The notes under the pieces are model-generated. The model did not search any database and had not been told where the DNA came from. It saw nothing but the letters and a program-made list of their open reading frames with translations. Below, piece by piece: positions 36,241 to 48,766 of a DNA stretch of 64,000 bases. Origin of the DNA: Cocos nucifera (lineage: Eukaryota; Streptophyta; Magnoliopsida; Arecales; Arecaceae); the NCBI GenBank assembly GCA_006176705.1, contig QRFJ01004908.1, forward strand, positions 62,001 to 126,000, written 5' to 3'. Numbering within the stretch: position 1 is the stretch's first letter; every line of letters begins with the position of its first letter. The position numbers and the translations under genes were made by a program.

Positions 36241-39200
36241 TCACACATTCCGCCTCCAGTCCGAAATGTTGAGCTTCCAGTGGCCGTCCGGGAACCCCCT
36301 CTCCGCCGCCTTCTTCCGGTCCCAGTCCAGCTCGATCCTCCTCCGCGGCGACAGCCCGCAGAAGGCCCGCAGCCCCTCGTCCATCTCGTCGTGCAGCCTC
36401 CACCACCGCCGGTGCGCCTCGTCGCTGGCATAGACCCGCTGGTCGTCGATGTTCCAGTTGCAGTCGTAGTCCCGATAGCACAGCCATGGCTTCAACCCCA
36501 GGTAATGTATGGCGTACAGCTTCGGCGGCTCGGCCGCGAAGAGGTGGTTCTTCATGCTCGACTCCAGCGTGCTGTTCGACCAGAAGTTCTTCAAGAAGTT
36601 CGCCCTCCTCGGCAGCCGGTGCCACCAGACGAACACCTCGTTGAGGAACCCCTGGTCCCCGCCGTTGTACGAGATCACGTCCTTCCGCCGTCCCATCAGG
36701 GCTCGGAAGGTGCAGTTGGACGGCTCGATGACCATGATGCCGGAATTGAACATGACGCCGTCGTTGCCGGTGGCGGACATCTGGGGGAAGTGGAAGAGGA
36801 GGTCCAGGTTGCGGAGGACGACGATGTCGGAGTCGATGAACACGATCTTGTGGTATCCTGTGAGCTGCCATAGCCTGAGCTTGCTGTAGTTGTACTCGTT
36901 GTAGGAGTTCCTCTGCGCGTGGGGGTTGCGGATGCGCGTGATCTCCAGGAGCGTCCAGCCGGCGGCGACGAGAGCCTGGAGCTTGGGCCGGGGGATGGAC
37001 TTGTCGTGGAGGAGGATGAGGTCGCGGGTGGACCCCGTCTTCAGGATGCTCTGCGCCAGCACGATCGCGCCGCACACGTAGTTGTCGGAGGAGTGGAGGA
37101 CCGTCGCGTAGGCCTCCCGCCGGTAGGGGTTCACCGGCACGGCAAACTTGGACACGTCATACTCCTCGTTGGTTCCTGCACGAATTTAATTTGCGATGCC
37201 ATGAGGTTAAAAATTTCTGTAATGGCCCACGTTTTGATCAGATCGGCAAAATAAAATATAATGTACGCAAGAAGAGGGAATTACTGCGGTGCTTCTTTAT
37301 ATTTTTTTTAATCAAAAAGTGGAGATTTATTCTAATATCCGAAGATTTGGTATCTTGTAGTACGTACAGTACTGGTTGTTGAACTAACCGTGAATAATAG
37401 GAGGAGGGTAGGCTTAGATAATGAATATGTTTACTGGAGGAGAGAGAATTAATCTTTTGGGTTGAACGAATGGCCAATTTTTCTACACCTAACCAGCGTG
37501 TGATATCTTTTGCTTGTAAGCCGGCCTTACTGAACTCCTTAATAAAAGAGAAGGGTGCAAGCTTCTGGGAAATTCAGTCTTTCATCGATCAGATTGGACA
37601 TATAATAAAATAATGAGTGACGTTTTTACACATAATGTATCACGTCTTGGATCTGTTCACTGAGGAATACTTCTGGGTAATGCCAGAGGGTTCTTAGTTG
37701 GGATGGGATGGATGTACCCGCTGCATGGTTTATTAAAATATCCAAATGAAGACTTGGTAATGTATGGCACATCCAGTACCGGTTGCTCAACCACAATCAT
37801 CGGGATCTTTTCTGGTGCACAGATTGCATCAGAGTGCCACAAAGTCTCTGATGGCCACCATCTAGCTATCAAATAATGTGCGCCATATATATATAATATG
37901 GTACATGTTCGTGGTCCATCTCTTTTAATGACCATCTATCTTCTGATAACGGTAGTTGAGAGACAGCACAATATTCTATAGCGGATCTGTGCTTATTATG
38001 AACAGTGGGAGATCTTGTATAAATTAAAGAGGCAGGGTTAGCTAATAAATACATTTACTCCAATAGAGGAGTAATCTTTTGATTTGAACAAATAGCCAAA
38101 TTTTCTATGCCTAACCAGCGTGTGAAGTCTTTGCCTTTAAGCTGGTCTTACTAACTCCATGATAAAAGAGAGTGGGTGCATACTTCTCATCTCAGCATCT
38201 ATTTGTCTATCGTAATATTTTAACGGCTTATTTTTTGGAGCGGGAAAGAAAACTCTTTTGCTGAGATAAAAATAAACAAAAAATAATCCTTTAAATTATT
38301 CAGCACAAAAGCTTTAATTGGCCAGATAGAGTGATATCATAGCTGCAAGTGTTGCCAGCTATTTCAAGTCATGATACACATGCTTAGCCAAAGAATTTCA
38401 AGCCACAGAAGAACGTGACAGTTGGAATCTGTTCAACTAACCATTAGAGAACAGCGGTGGCTTCCAATAAGTATAAAGAAATGTGTGATTTTTTTTAAAA
38501 TTTATTAGAAGTGTGATGTTGAATCACCTTATTATATATTAAAATGAAAAAAAATGCAAAAGCTAAGGAGCCGTACGCATCCATGCTGAGAAAATAAGCA
38601 ATTGAGCCTCCTACGCCAACGCGGTGTGACTACTGTTCCACTGCTTGCTTCCTAGTAAGGTATTTGTCACATATAATTAATTTTATATAATCCATTTGCT
38701 TATAACCGCGTTTCTAAACTTTATCTTAAAGAAACCTCAAAATTGAGGTTTAGAAAATATGTCAATAAATACCCGATAGGTTCATACCTTTTGTCTTCAA
38801 TTTTTTCAGAAAACATTAATTAAATTTGTAGTGCCTACTACACTATGCACATTTTGGCCTTTACTTTTTGGACGATGCCAAAGAATACGACGTGATGACC
38901 ATTAAACATTCTAATGCACTCGCAGCTGAAGGTATTTATACGGCTTCCTAGAAATTCAGTATCCTCCAAAAGGTTATGTCAGCTACGGAGATCCAAAAGA
39001 AGCCCTAAAGGGGGAATCCTTCTGGAAAGAAAGTGAAATTGTACTGAAAAGTGGTTCTATATGTATGGTTTTATCGGTCGGTCCCCAGCAGAGCACTGCT
39101 TCCCTTTATGTCAAGAATTATAGAAGTGAGAGATACATAATTGATGCACCCACCTATTACGACACCCATTTTTTTACTCTTCTCATTATCTGTTTTGTTT

Positions 39201-41042
39201 TGTATTTAGTTACTACCCGCTTCTCAAGGCAGTGCATGAGGGTGCTGCTAGGTTTCTTTGCAATAATGTAGCTCCCAAGAGTGAAACTAACATAAATTGG
39301 TTCTTTCCCCCCACAAGTATGTGACTGGCTCAGCATTCAACAATGCATCCCACATCTCTCGTCCCCATCTATCGGACCATCTTCACATGCATGCGGCTCG
39401 TTTGTCCATTTTTCCAATACAAAGGATGCTAGGATTTTCAAATCCACTCATCGCTCAAATCAGAAGAAAAAAAAAGCCTTGTTGATGGATGACCTCCTAC
39501 CAATCAAGCGCTAAAAAAATTACCGTTGTCTATTATAATAACTAAACAAAATCTCCCGCCTACGACCGTTTCATTGATTGCCATCTGGAGTAGATCTAAA
39601 ATATTTGTTTTTTTACTCCCTTTCTTCCAAAATCTCATCGATCACCTGCGATACTCACGACGACCAACCACGTAGCGCCCAAACCCATTCAACACGTTGT
39701 GTTGAATTCCACATACCGCAAGGTGTAGTGCTTTAACAAATGGATGTCTAATTAATATTGTTTTCCCCTTTCACCGACCAGATTTGGGCTAGGCGTAGGA
39801 AATTCCTAAAGGCTACGTCTACGTGAGCCCACCATCTGGGCACATGGTTCACCGACCCAAAGCAACAGAACAAAAGGAAACGATACTGGTAAAAGAAAAC
39901 GAGAGGTTACCTTCTCCCCACAATGGCAAGGCCAAGTTGCAAGATCCCACCGGCATCGCCACCTTCTCCTCCAGTCTGGCCGCCTGAGCTTCATACATCC
40001 ACCACTCTCCCTCCCTCCCCACCAAATCGTCGCACCGGAACAGCTCCATCATCGGCCGGCACGCACTAAGAAACACCACCTTCACCACCCCTCGCCTATC
40101 CCTCCTCCCCCTCCTCACCGCCACGTTCGCGGCCACCAACTGTGTTTGTAGCCTGAACACATCCCGTGCCCAACCTTCCTCCGGTCGTCGGCATGGCAGC
40201 CTCGCCACCACCATGTCCATCTCCTCGTATACCGAGAAGTCCGGCATCGGGATCTCGGGACATGTCGGCCCCTCGTTCTCCTCCTCCTCGTCGATCCATT
40301 CCGGGAACAGGTCCTTCCATTCGAACAATTCCGATATTTGCTCGAAGTCCACCTTTATGCTTCTCCCCAGGGCTCCCCAATCTTTCACCTCGTCGTCTTC
40401 CATGTTCACCAAACCGATCGTCATGTTCCCATGCAATCCTTGAAGGAAACTTGGGGGCTTCTCCAATGCTGCTCGCTTCTCCCCGGCTGCCTTCTTACTC
40501 ATGACTTCTTTTTCCACCTGTAAACTTTGGAATTCGAACTCTAGTTAGTAGCTTTTTCATTGAATGGATATGATCACTTGATTAATTGTCATCTATGCTA
40601 ATTATTCTCTCTCGACACTTTGGCTAGCAAAACTAATTAATATATAGTCAAGAACTTCTATATTTTTTGAACGGGCAGCAGCAAATTAAGCAATAATAAA
40701 ATGCATGTGGATGCATCCAATTAATCATGCAACGCACATCAAATTCTAAAAGGTCTACAATTCTGAAGGATTGTTTCACTTTTAGTACGACCAATAGCTC
40801 TCTTAACTTTTGCATATATAGTGAAACAACTTTATTAGGACCAGTACTCACCTTACCTTCTTCATGTGGCAACCGCGCAAGGAGCAGCGGACGACGGAGG
40901 CGGCATTCTCGTCGCGGAGGAACGATGGTTGAAAGAGGAGAGCGATGTAGGCAACAAGGAAGAAGGCAAGGAAGGCGAGGTTGATCTTGATGACCACAGC
41001 TTTCGACACGGCGGCCTTCATCATGTCCCCTCCCAAGGCCAT
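36241..41042 (-). CDS. GUX: GT8 glycosyltransferase of the GUX family (UDP-GlcA:xylan alpha-glucuronosyltransferase), 3 exons
   Basis: GUX enzymes add glucuronic acid side chains to xylan in the Golgi (family knowledge). Exons on the minus strand: 41042-40857, 40517-39911 and 37175-36241, with GT-AG introns of 339 and 2735 bp and continuous frame; 575 residues. Residues about 18-37 (INLAFLAFFLVAYIALLF) form a type II signal anchor. Exon 2 carries the plant-specific N-terminal region (WKDLFPEWIDEEEE, TCPEIPMPDF, VVARLPCRRPEEGW). Exon 3 is the GT8 domain: YATVLHSSDNYVCGA, the metal/nucleotide-sugar DSD at 379-381 in FIDSDIVVLRNLD, NSGIMVIEPS, NGGDQGFLNEVF and HYLGLKPW. All appear intact. An alternative donor GTGAGTAC five bases downstream of exon 1 would break the frame. 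Length resembles GUX4/GUX5 more than GUX1-3. Start could also be Met7 or Met8. Confidence 0.92.
37330..38190. repeat. Diverged direct duplication within GUX intron 2
   Basis: Sequence at 37330-37580 and at about 37760-38190 share ordered words such as CAGTACTGGTTG/CAGTACCGGTTG, CCTAACCAGCGTGTGA, TTACTGAACTCC/TTACTAACTCC and ATAAAAGAGA. The second copy carries an insertion of more than 100 bp. Non-coding. Confidence 0.6.
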
Positions 41043-41080
41043 CCTCTGAAGTGGCTCTGGACCTGGCCACTACTTTCTCT

Positions 41081-41088
41081 CTATATAG
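41081..41088 (-). promoter_or_regulatory. Possible TATA box of GUX
   Basis: TGCTATATAGAG on the minus strand lies about 40 bp before the first in-frame ATG (41042). If transcription starts 25-30 bp downstream of it, the leader would be only about 10-15 nt, so ribosomes may prefer Met7/Met8 (ATGATG at 41024-41019). Unverified. Confidence 0.35.
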
Positions 41089-41640
41089 CATACCAAGTCC
41101 CGAGCCTTCTGTTTTTTTAAATCTCTTCCTGCTTATCATGTGCGCTTGTTTATGTGTGAACCATGAGTCTTGGCTTCGTGGTGGTTGGGATATAGAAAGA
41201 AAGAAAAGAATAAGGAGGGGGAAACGCGTAGAGTGGTCCGTGTGACGTTTACTTTTGTTTTAGGTTTACCCTTGGGTCGGCAGACAAGGATGGGGTCGGG
41301 GCAAGTAGGGGTTCCCTCTCTTGCTGTTGCGGTTGGCACATCTTCGGATGCTTTGGAGGTCTCTTCATGGGATCTACTCTTCTAATTCATTTTGGGATTC
41401 GCTACCTTCTGCCCTTTGTTGAGGAACGATTTTGCATCATTATATTTAAAAGAAAGATACCTTATAATTGCAAATCATCCTCCACCTTTGCACTGTATGC
41501 ACGCTGCAAGACCATGTATACTTCATAACATACAGACATAGTACCAGCATATTATTATTAAAAACTTTTTTCAAAATAATATTACATATATACATGATGA
41601 AGATAAGTTCTTTGTTGAAAATAATTTCTTCTTTCTTACA
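41089..41640. other. Intergenic DNA upstream of GUX
   Basis: The first 300 bp should act as the GUX promoter. No motif besides the TATA candidate is convincing. The sequence then passes into the left side of copia-2. Confidence 0.4.
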
Positions 41641-43113
41641 TTTCATTGACCTCCAATAGAGATATATTTCATTATAATTGTAGTTGCTTGTCTATTACAA
41701 GAGATGGAAAAGGAGCATCTCGATTATACACTAAGGAGAGAAATGAAATATAGAATGGCTAAACAAAGAGAAAAATCAAATATGAAGTACGAGCCAAATA
41801 TAGAGTGGTAAGTTGGAATAAATGTGCATCGATACATTCCCTCGAGATGGAGAATCGGGATCATGAATCTTCAACTTGTTCCTTAAAAACTTGAAACATA
41901 AGATATCGAGGGGCTTGATGAGAATATTGGCAAGCTGATCTTAAGTAGAGATGAACTGAACAGATAGTTGATGTCGTGCAACACATTCACGAGCAAAATG
42001 AAAATCAATTTCAACATGCTTTATGTAAATATGGAAAATAAGATTGGCCAAGAGATAAGTGGCCCTAATGTTGTTGCACCATAGAATTAGGGGGCTATGA
42101 AAATGATGGCCTAGTTCTTGAAATAAAGAGTCAAGCTAGGTTAGTTCGGCTAATGCATCAACTAAGACCTTATATTCAGACTCTGTGGATGAACGGGCAA
42201 CTATCTTCTATTTGTGAGATGTCCAAAAAATGATGTTGGAATCGAGAAAAATTGTATAGCCTCCAGTGGAGCACCGATCAATCTCACTACCTACCCAATC
42301 TACATCAAAGAAGGCTTCGAGAGAGTAAGAGGTGGACCGATGAATTTATAATCCATGATCAGCTGTAACTTAAAGATACCATAAGATGCGCTTGACCATA
42401 ACCTAGTGATTGCTAAGAAACTGCATAAACTAACATACTTTATTCACTGCAAAAAAAATATCAGAGCATGTCAATGTAACATACTGAAAAGCTCTAACAA
42501 TAGAATGATACTGTATGTGGTCTGGATGGGGAGCACCCTTTGAAGTAGAATAATGTATCGAGGCCATTAGGGTCTGAATAGATTTATAATCAACCATACC
42601 TACCTCAGAAAGTAAATATCTGATGTAGCAAGTTTGAAATAATAATAAATCAGTAGAATTTCAAACAACCTCAATTCTTAAGAAAAAATGGAGATCACTA
42701 AGATTCTTAATAAAAAAATTTTGTAACAAGCTGACAAAAGAGTAAAGAGACCTAACTTGAGTCATTGCTAGTTACTAAAATATCATCAATATAGACGAGC
42801 ACATAGAGGATATGATAGATCATCCTCAAAATAAATAATGAAGAATCGATCTTACTGGCAACGAACCCTCGTTAGAGAAGAAACTGGGAGAGATAATGAA
42901 ACCAGGCATGAGGTGCTTGTTTTAATCCATATAAAAATTCATGGAGATGACAGATATAATCTAGATGATCACAGTCCTCAAACCCTGATGATTGAGATAT
43001 GTAGACTTTCTCAGTCAGATTAACATGTAGAAATATATTATGAACATCTACTTGTCGGATGGACCAATCCTAAGAGATTACAGAACCTAGAATAGACTGA
43101 ATTATGGGAGGTT

Positions 43114-44362
43114 CACTTCAAAAAATTTAATTATTAGCTAAACGCCATCGCTAATGTTATTAGCCATGACTTGTCATCACCAAAAAATAGTCGCAAAAAA
43201 TTTTGACACTAAAGACCATCATTATCGATAGCAGAAATTAATATCGTCACTAATGAGGGCATTAGTGATGGTTTAGAGATGAAAAATTTATCGCTAATAA
43301 TATTTTTTTTAAAAAAAAAATTAAAATTTGAATGGATGGTGGGTAGCGGGGATGCGCCGAACAGGGCATGGGGATGGTGGATGCGATGAGGGGGAGAGGT
43401 GGCGAGCAGATCGGGAAGTGGGGATGCAGGATCGGGATGTCGGGATGATGGAACTAGCGAGGGTAGTGGCGGCCTAGGGTCTGGGAAGAGGAGATGCCAA
43501 GATCAAGCCATCGGAATGGCAGAATCGACGGAGGGAGCGGCGGCGAGCGGATCAAAAAGTGAAGAAGTGGGATCGAGATGCCGGGACTATGGATCTAGTG
43601 GGAGAAGTAGTGGTGTGGGGACCGCAAGTTCGAGACACTGAGATCATAGCACCAGGATGGTAGAACTGGTGGAGGAAACTGCAACAAGCAGGGCGAAAAG
43701 TGGAGATGCAAGATTAGGATGCCAGGATGACGGAACTAATGGGAGGAGAGGTGGTACAGGAATCGGACATCGAGATCAAGCCATTAGGATGGTGGAACCG
43801 GCATGGGGAGCAGTGGCAAGTGGACCAGAAAGTGGGGATGTAGGATCGAGATGCCAAGACCATGGATCTAGTGGAGGGAGCAGTAGCACGAGAATCAAAA
43901 AGCCAGAACATCAAGATCATAGCACCAAAATAGCGAAACCATTGGAGGGAGCGGCGATGAGTGGAGCGAAAAATAGGGACATGGGATCGAGCGGCAGCAC
44001 GGGGATCGAAAAGTTAGGATGTTGAGATCAAAACACCAGGACAGTGGATCCGACGACACGGTGGTAGAAAATAGCGACCAAAGATGGGGGAAGAAGGAAG
44101 GAGGCGGGAAAAACCAGAAGAGAAGAATGATCGATTGCGGCCTCTGAGGAAAGGATATTTAAAAAAGTATTAGCGATGGCAAAAGTTCATCGCTAAAGTC
44201 ATCATTAATACTTTTAGCGATAGAAGCACCGTCGCTAATACAATCGCTAAAAGTTTTTTAATTTTTAATGACCAAAAATATTTTTGTTATAGTAATCATC
44301 GAGCAAAACTAGTATTAGTGATAGCTATTTAGTCATTACTAATACCTCATTTTCTTATAGTG
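43114..44362. mobile_element. Complete non-autonomous CACTA-like element with 3-bp target duplication
   Basis: Starts CACTTCAAAAAATTT and ends, as complement, CACTATAAGAAAATG. It is flanked by GTT on both sides (43111-43113 and 44363-44365), the 3-bp duplication of CACTA elements. Subterminal regions carry repeated TTAGCGA/TCGCTAA words at both ends (43120-43290 and 44165-44270), analogous to but different from the GCAGCGGTT motif of CACTA-A/B. The interior is a 140-bp minisatellite with no transposase. Removing it rejoins the copia-2 sequence, which supports it as a clean insertion. Confidence 0.85.
43399..44030 (+). repeat. Minisatellite of about 140 bp inside the small CACTA element
   Basis: About four diverged copies, marked by GAGATCAAGCCATNNGGATGG-like words starting near 43497, 43638, 43770 and 43913 and by GGATCGAGATGCCA...CATGGATCTAGTGG words near 43570 and 43847. 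Spacing is roughly 131-145 bp. It reads through as Gly/Ser-rich peptide but I see no start context or family. Confidence 0.7.
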
Positions 44363-47034
44363 GTTTAATGAACATGGTACGAGAGATCATGTATCATTAT
44401 AAACTAGAGCATTAAATTTTTCAATCATTGCAGAAGGTTTAGATGCCTATGTAAGATAAGTAGGTTTCATGATGAGAATAGTGGTGGTGAGGGTGGATGG
44501 CTGGTTGGGATGGGGTCAAAGTACCAGGGAATGGGTATGGGTGGATTAGGAAGGTGGGTTAGAGGAGGGCATGTCTAGCTGGGAACCAATTGTTGGAAAA
44601 GATGTGGGAAAGAAGGGTTTTGCTAATGAAGGATTCTGATAGAGGTCAATAAATAATATGGTCTAGATAGGTGCAAATTTAGTAATACTAGAAGGGCTGG
44701 GAATGGGATCAGCTAAGGAAAGTGGTGTTAAGGCAGCCAAGATATGGGAGATGCTACCAATATTGATGAGGTGCATAGACAGGGCAAAGGATAATGTGGA
44801 ACCGATAGAGGAACGAACGATAGTGGTGGGGTGGCCTCTTGTGGAGGCTGAAGAGATGTAACACCCTAAGGAGGAAAAGAGGGAGATGGTCGCGGTGGAG
44901 GACTCAACGAGTAGTGAGATTGAAAAGGAAAGATAGTTCCGTCAAAGTGAACATGCTTAGCAACATATGTACGATTTGTTGTCAGATCGAGATCACCGAT
45001 AGGCACTGTGAGAGGGACTATAGTCGAGAAACATACACGATTGAGATTGGTACTCCATTTTATGATGATTGTAAAGATGAAGAAAGGGATAGCATAGACA
45101 TCCAAAACTTTCTAAGAAGGCATAGAATAGTGGTTTATTGTAAACAAGTTCGAAGGGGAATACACCAATACACCACTGAAGACTTTAGACGGCATCCTAT
45201 TAATGAGAAAGATAGCCATTTTAAAAGCATAGTGCCAGTGCATAGATCCATGAGCAAGAAGAGAGAGGCCGATTTTCTAATATGGTGGCGACGATGTTTG
45301 ATAGCCCTTTGCTGCTCATGGGTATGAAGAGCAACCACATAATGGGTAATGTCAATTTTACCAAACAAATAAGGAAGAGAGCGAAACTCCCCTCCCTAGT
45401 CAGTTTGGATTGATTTGATAGTATGAGAAAAATGTCGTTCAGCTAAAGTTTAAAATTATAAGAAAATAGAGAACATATCAGATTTGCGCATTAATAGATA
45501 AAACCAAATATTTGCTTTGATCATTAACAAAAATTATATTATAATGGTATCCCAACAAAGACGGATGAAGGGAAGGACCCCAAACATCACTATGAATATG
45601 GTCTAATGAAAATTGACTATGATGATGGGACAGAGATAAATGCAACTTACTAGATTTGCCTAATTAATATGAGAGATAAAGAGGATGAAGATGTACAGAC
45701 TTGTAAGAGAGATTATCGATCTTCACCATGGAGTGAAGCAAGCAATAATGGGGATAGCCCAAATAGTTATGCCAACCATCAAAAGTGGTGCTCTTAGCTA
45801 CGTGAATAAATGTAGAAAAAGGAGAAGGACCGAAACGGATAGTGTATATTCCTCTTTTACTAAAATCGAATAACACTATGGACTTGGTGGTTCGATCCTT
45901 TACAAGAAAATATGGGTGAAATTCAAAAAAGATATTATTATCTTTTGCAAACTATTGTATGGAAAGTAAATTTTTGAAAATAAAAGGGACATGTAAGATG
46001 TTAGAGAATTAAAATGAAAGAGAAGATTGAGAGAAAAAAGAATCGTGACCAATATGTGATATGTATAACCCCTTACTATTATCTAAATGCACCTGATTAT
46101 GACCAGTACTGTACTCATCATAAGAGAATATAGAATGAATGTCAGGAGTGACATGGTGAGATATGCTTGTATCAAGGTACCAGATGAGGGCAGTGGAGGG
46201 ATGAGAGATAGGAAGAAATGGTTGATTAGGATGATGGTAAGATGGATTTGGATTTGGATACGGAGAATATGAGAAATTAGCATTGGATTATGGAGAGGAG
46301 AAGTGTGGATAGGGCTATGAAGGGCAATAGAAGTAGGTGGCATTAGAGTGGTTGCTGCGATTACAAAAAAAAATATCACTGAGAATCACGGCCATTAGAA
46401 GGACCAAAATGACCATGACTTTGACCAAATAAGCCACGCCCCTTACGATCTTGAGTAAAGCCACGACCAATAGAGGAACCAGGTTCACTAGAGGAATAGG
46501 AAAACCACTGAATAGTATTGGCAGTTGGATTGGTATAAGGGATGGCATCAATAATGGTTAATTTTTTAAATATCTGCATGCTTTCATAACTAAGTAAAAG
46601 TCCATAAAGTGCAATATACCACTACTACAAAAATAGTCTATAGTAGTGCATACTATGGCAGCGATTTTCAAAATAACTGCCATAGAACCTATGGCAGCGA
46701 TTTTCAAGCCATAGAACTTACAGCAATGATTTTCATTAACCGCTGCTATAGGTCGGACTTATGGCAGCGATTTTTATAATCGTTGTCATAGGTCCGATAT
46801 ATAGCAGCGGTTAACAAAAATCGCTATCGTAGATCGGATCTATAGCCGTAGTTATAAAAAACTGCTGCCATAGATCGACCTATAGCAGCGGTTTATTATA
46901 ACCGCTACTATAGATCGGATCTATAGCAGCGGTTAATGAAACCACTGCCATAAGTCGGATCTATAGCAACGATTAGTATGAACCGCTGCTATAAGCTTAT
47001 TTATGGCAGTAGTTAATTATAATCACTATCGTAT

Positions 47035-48020
47035 ATTTTTTTTAAATATTATATAATTTTAAAATTTAATATTCATCTTCATCATTTATTATCTAAATAA
47101 TTATCATTAGAGTATCATCGTAAAAGATTGTCTCAATCCAATGGCCCTAGCTTCATCAATCAAAAAAATTTGATTTTGATGACTACAAATGATGATGTAA
47201 TGATCTGATAGATGGAGACCTCCGATGGATCCAAAAATCTGCAATGATAATTTTAATAATGTTTGTAGCATACTATCAAAGTTTCACTTCAATCAAATAT
47301 CGTTATCTTGGTCAATTTAGTATAGATTAGTTTCGATCGTTAAATGATAAACGAGTGATCAAAAAATCAAACGATATTTGATTATGAGGTAATTTCTTTT
47401 ATAAATGATCTTGGCTACTACTTTAATCATTTTTTATGATGGTGATTATAAAATTCAACTTATGAGATAAAGAACGATCTAAAACTATACATCTTCTGAT
47501 AACCATTCTGAAACTTTACTGGTTGTTATGCTCGTGCTTTTGCAATATCTGCTTAACATGAATAGTTTATATAAAAATAATTTAAATTTTACTATCATCA
47601 TCATATAAAATATTTAAAATTATAATAAAATTTATTTAACTAAAGAATTATCTCATAATCGAATGTCATTTAATCTTTTGATCGCTTGTTTCTAATTTAA
47701 TGATCGAAATCATTCCATACTAAATTGACCATGATAACGATATCTGATTGAAGTAAAATTTTGATAGTATGCTACAAACATCATCGAGATCATCGTTATA
47801 AGTTTTTGGATCTATCAAAGATCTTCATCTATCAGATCATCGCATCGTCGTTCGTGATTGTCGAAATCAAATTTTTTTAATCAATGAAGCTAGGGCCATC
47901 AGATCGAGGTGATCTTTTGCGACAACACTCTAATGATAATTATTTAGATAATGAACGATGAAGATGGACATTAAATTTTAAAATTATATAATATTTAAAA
48001 AAATAATTAAAAAAATTATT
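47035..48020. repeat. Long palindrome inside CACTA-B
   Basis: Counterpart of 4130-5105 in copy A. The left arm (from TTTAAATATTATATAATTTT at 47041) and the right arm (ending ATTATATAATATTTAAA near 47999) are reverse complements with scattered differences over about 400 bp; the centre near 47500-47600 pairs less well. Confidence 0.8.
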
Positions 48021-48179
48021 TTCAACCTACGGCAGCGGTTATCAAAAATCGTTGCTATAGATCTATGGCAGCGGTTCTATAACCACTATCGTAGATCTAT
48101 GGCAGAGATTTTGGATAACTGCTGTCGTAGGTTAGATTAAAAATTTTTAAATTTTTTCTGCTTTCCTTCCGTGCGCGCT

Positions 48180-48766
48180 TGATCTCTCTCTATCTCTCCC
48201 CATTCTCTCCATTATCGGTGAGGCTTCTTCCCCCTCGACCAACGCCGCCCCTCCTTCTCCCTCGACCGACGTTGCCCCTCCTTTCCCCTCCCCCTCCAAC
48301 CACCCCTCCCCGCCACCCCTACTCGGTCCCCCCATCCTCCCCCCAACCGCCTCTCCTTCCCTCCCATCCCGGCCACTCCTTCTCGCCACCCCCACCCGGC
48401 CCCCAGCTCCCCCGGCCACCCTCCTGCCCATCCCTGGCTGCCCCTCCCGCACCCTGCTACCCCCAGCCCCTCCATCTCGACCGCCCTCCCCACCAGCCCC
48501 CACCTCCCCTCAACCGCCCCTCCTTCCCCCATCCCAGCCGCTCTTTTCCGCCACCCACCACCCCACACTCGGCCACCCACCCTCCCCCCCCTCCTCCCCC
48601 ATCCTCGGCCCCCCCTCCCCCCCCCCCACCGTCGCCTCCCGCCACCTACCCCCCCCCCCACTCTCTCTGACATGACCCCCATCCTGCTCCAGACTCCTAC
48701 ATGCCCCTCCTCCCCACCACCCCTTCTCTCTCTTTTTCTCTTTCTCTCTCTTTCTCTATATCTCAC
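48180..48766. repeat. C-rich low-complexity block of CACTA-B
   Basis: Almost pure pyrimidine with many C runs (up to 12) on the plus strand. Both strands are open over long distances (Pro/Ser-rich on plus, Gly/Arg-rich on minus), but this follows from composition. It corresponds to the G-rich block at 3590-3870 in copy A. Confidence 0.7.

Larger units (their letters stand above)
41850..46580 (-). pseudogene. copia-2 gag-pol remnants
   Basis: Recognisable minus-strand blocks: end of gag with a zinc-knuckle-like CNRSNHSNATYFYC (46380-46320); the GAG-pre-integrase region near 45850-45690; an integrase core around 45370-45135 (HTHEQQ, then HRRHHI and LINRMPS in shifted frames); an RT active-site YIDD near 42790; and the RNase H end DQLANILIKPLDILCFKFL at 41940-41890. 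Many frameshifts and stops separate them. The stretch 43114-44362 does not belong to the polyprotein. Confidence 0.8.
41640..46619 (-). mobile_element. Ty1/copia retrotransposon relic (copia-2), truncated and carrying an insertion
   Basis: On the minus strand the order is gag end, GAG-pre-integrase, integrase, reverse transcriptase and RNase H, then a short 3' LTR. The 5' side is cut off by CACTA-B at 46620, and a 1249-bp CACTA-type element sits inside at 43114-44362. The polypurine-like AGGGAA and the LTR start TGTATCGATG are at about 41845-41836. The LTR is short (about 190 bp, ending near 41645), but its left boundary is uncertain. Confidence 0.75.

Noticed and set aside
36203..37075. A 290-codon second frame and several plus-strand frames over GUX exon 3
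   Set aside because: They overlap the clearly conserved GT8 frame and are long only because of the high GC content of that exon.
39849..39910. Extension of GUX exon 2 beyond 39911
   Set aside because: A GT donor at 39910 joins in frame to the acceptor at 37175 with continuous family homology; the read-through tail resembles nothing in GUX.
44839..45327. Plus-strand 162-codon open frame
   Set aside because: It is antisense to the copia-2 integrase remnant and has no features of its own.
48179..48766. Proline-rich and glycine-rich open frames in CACTA-B
   Set aside because: Pyrimidine-only sequence lacks stop codons on both strands. No start context, homology or conservation in copy A.
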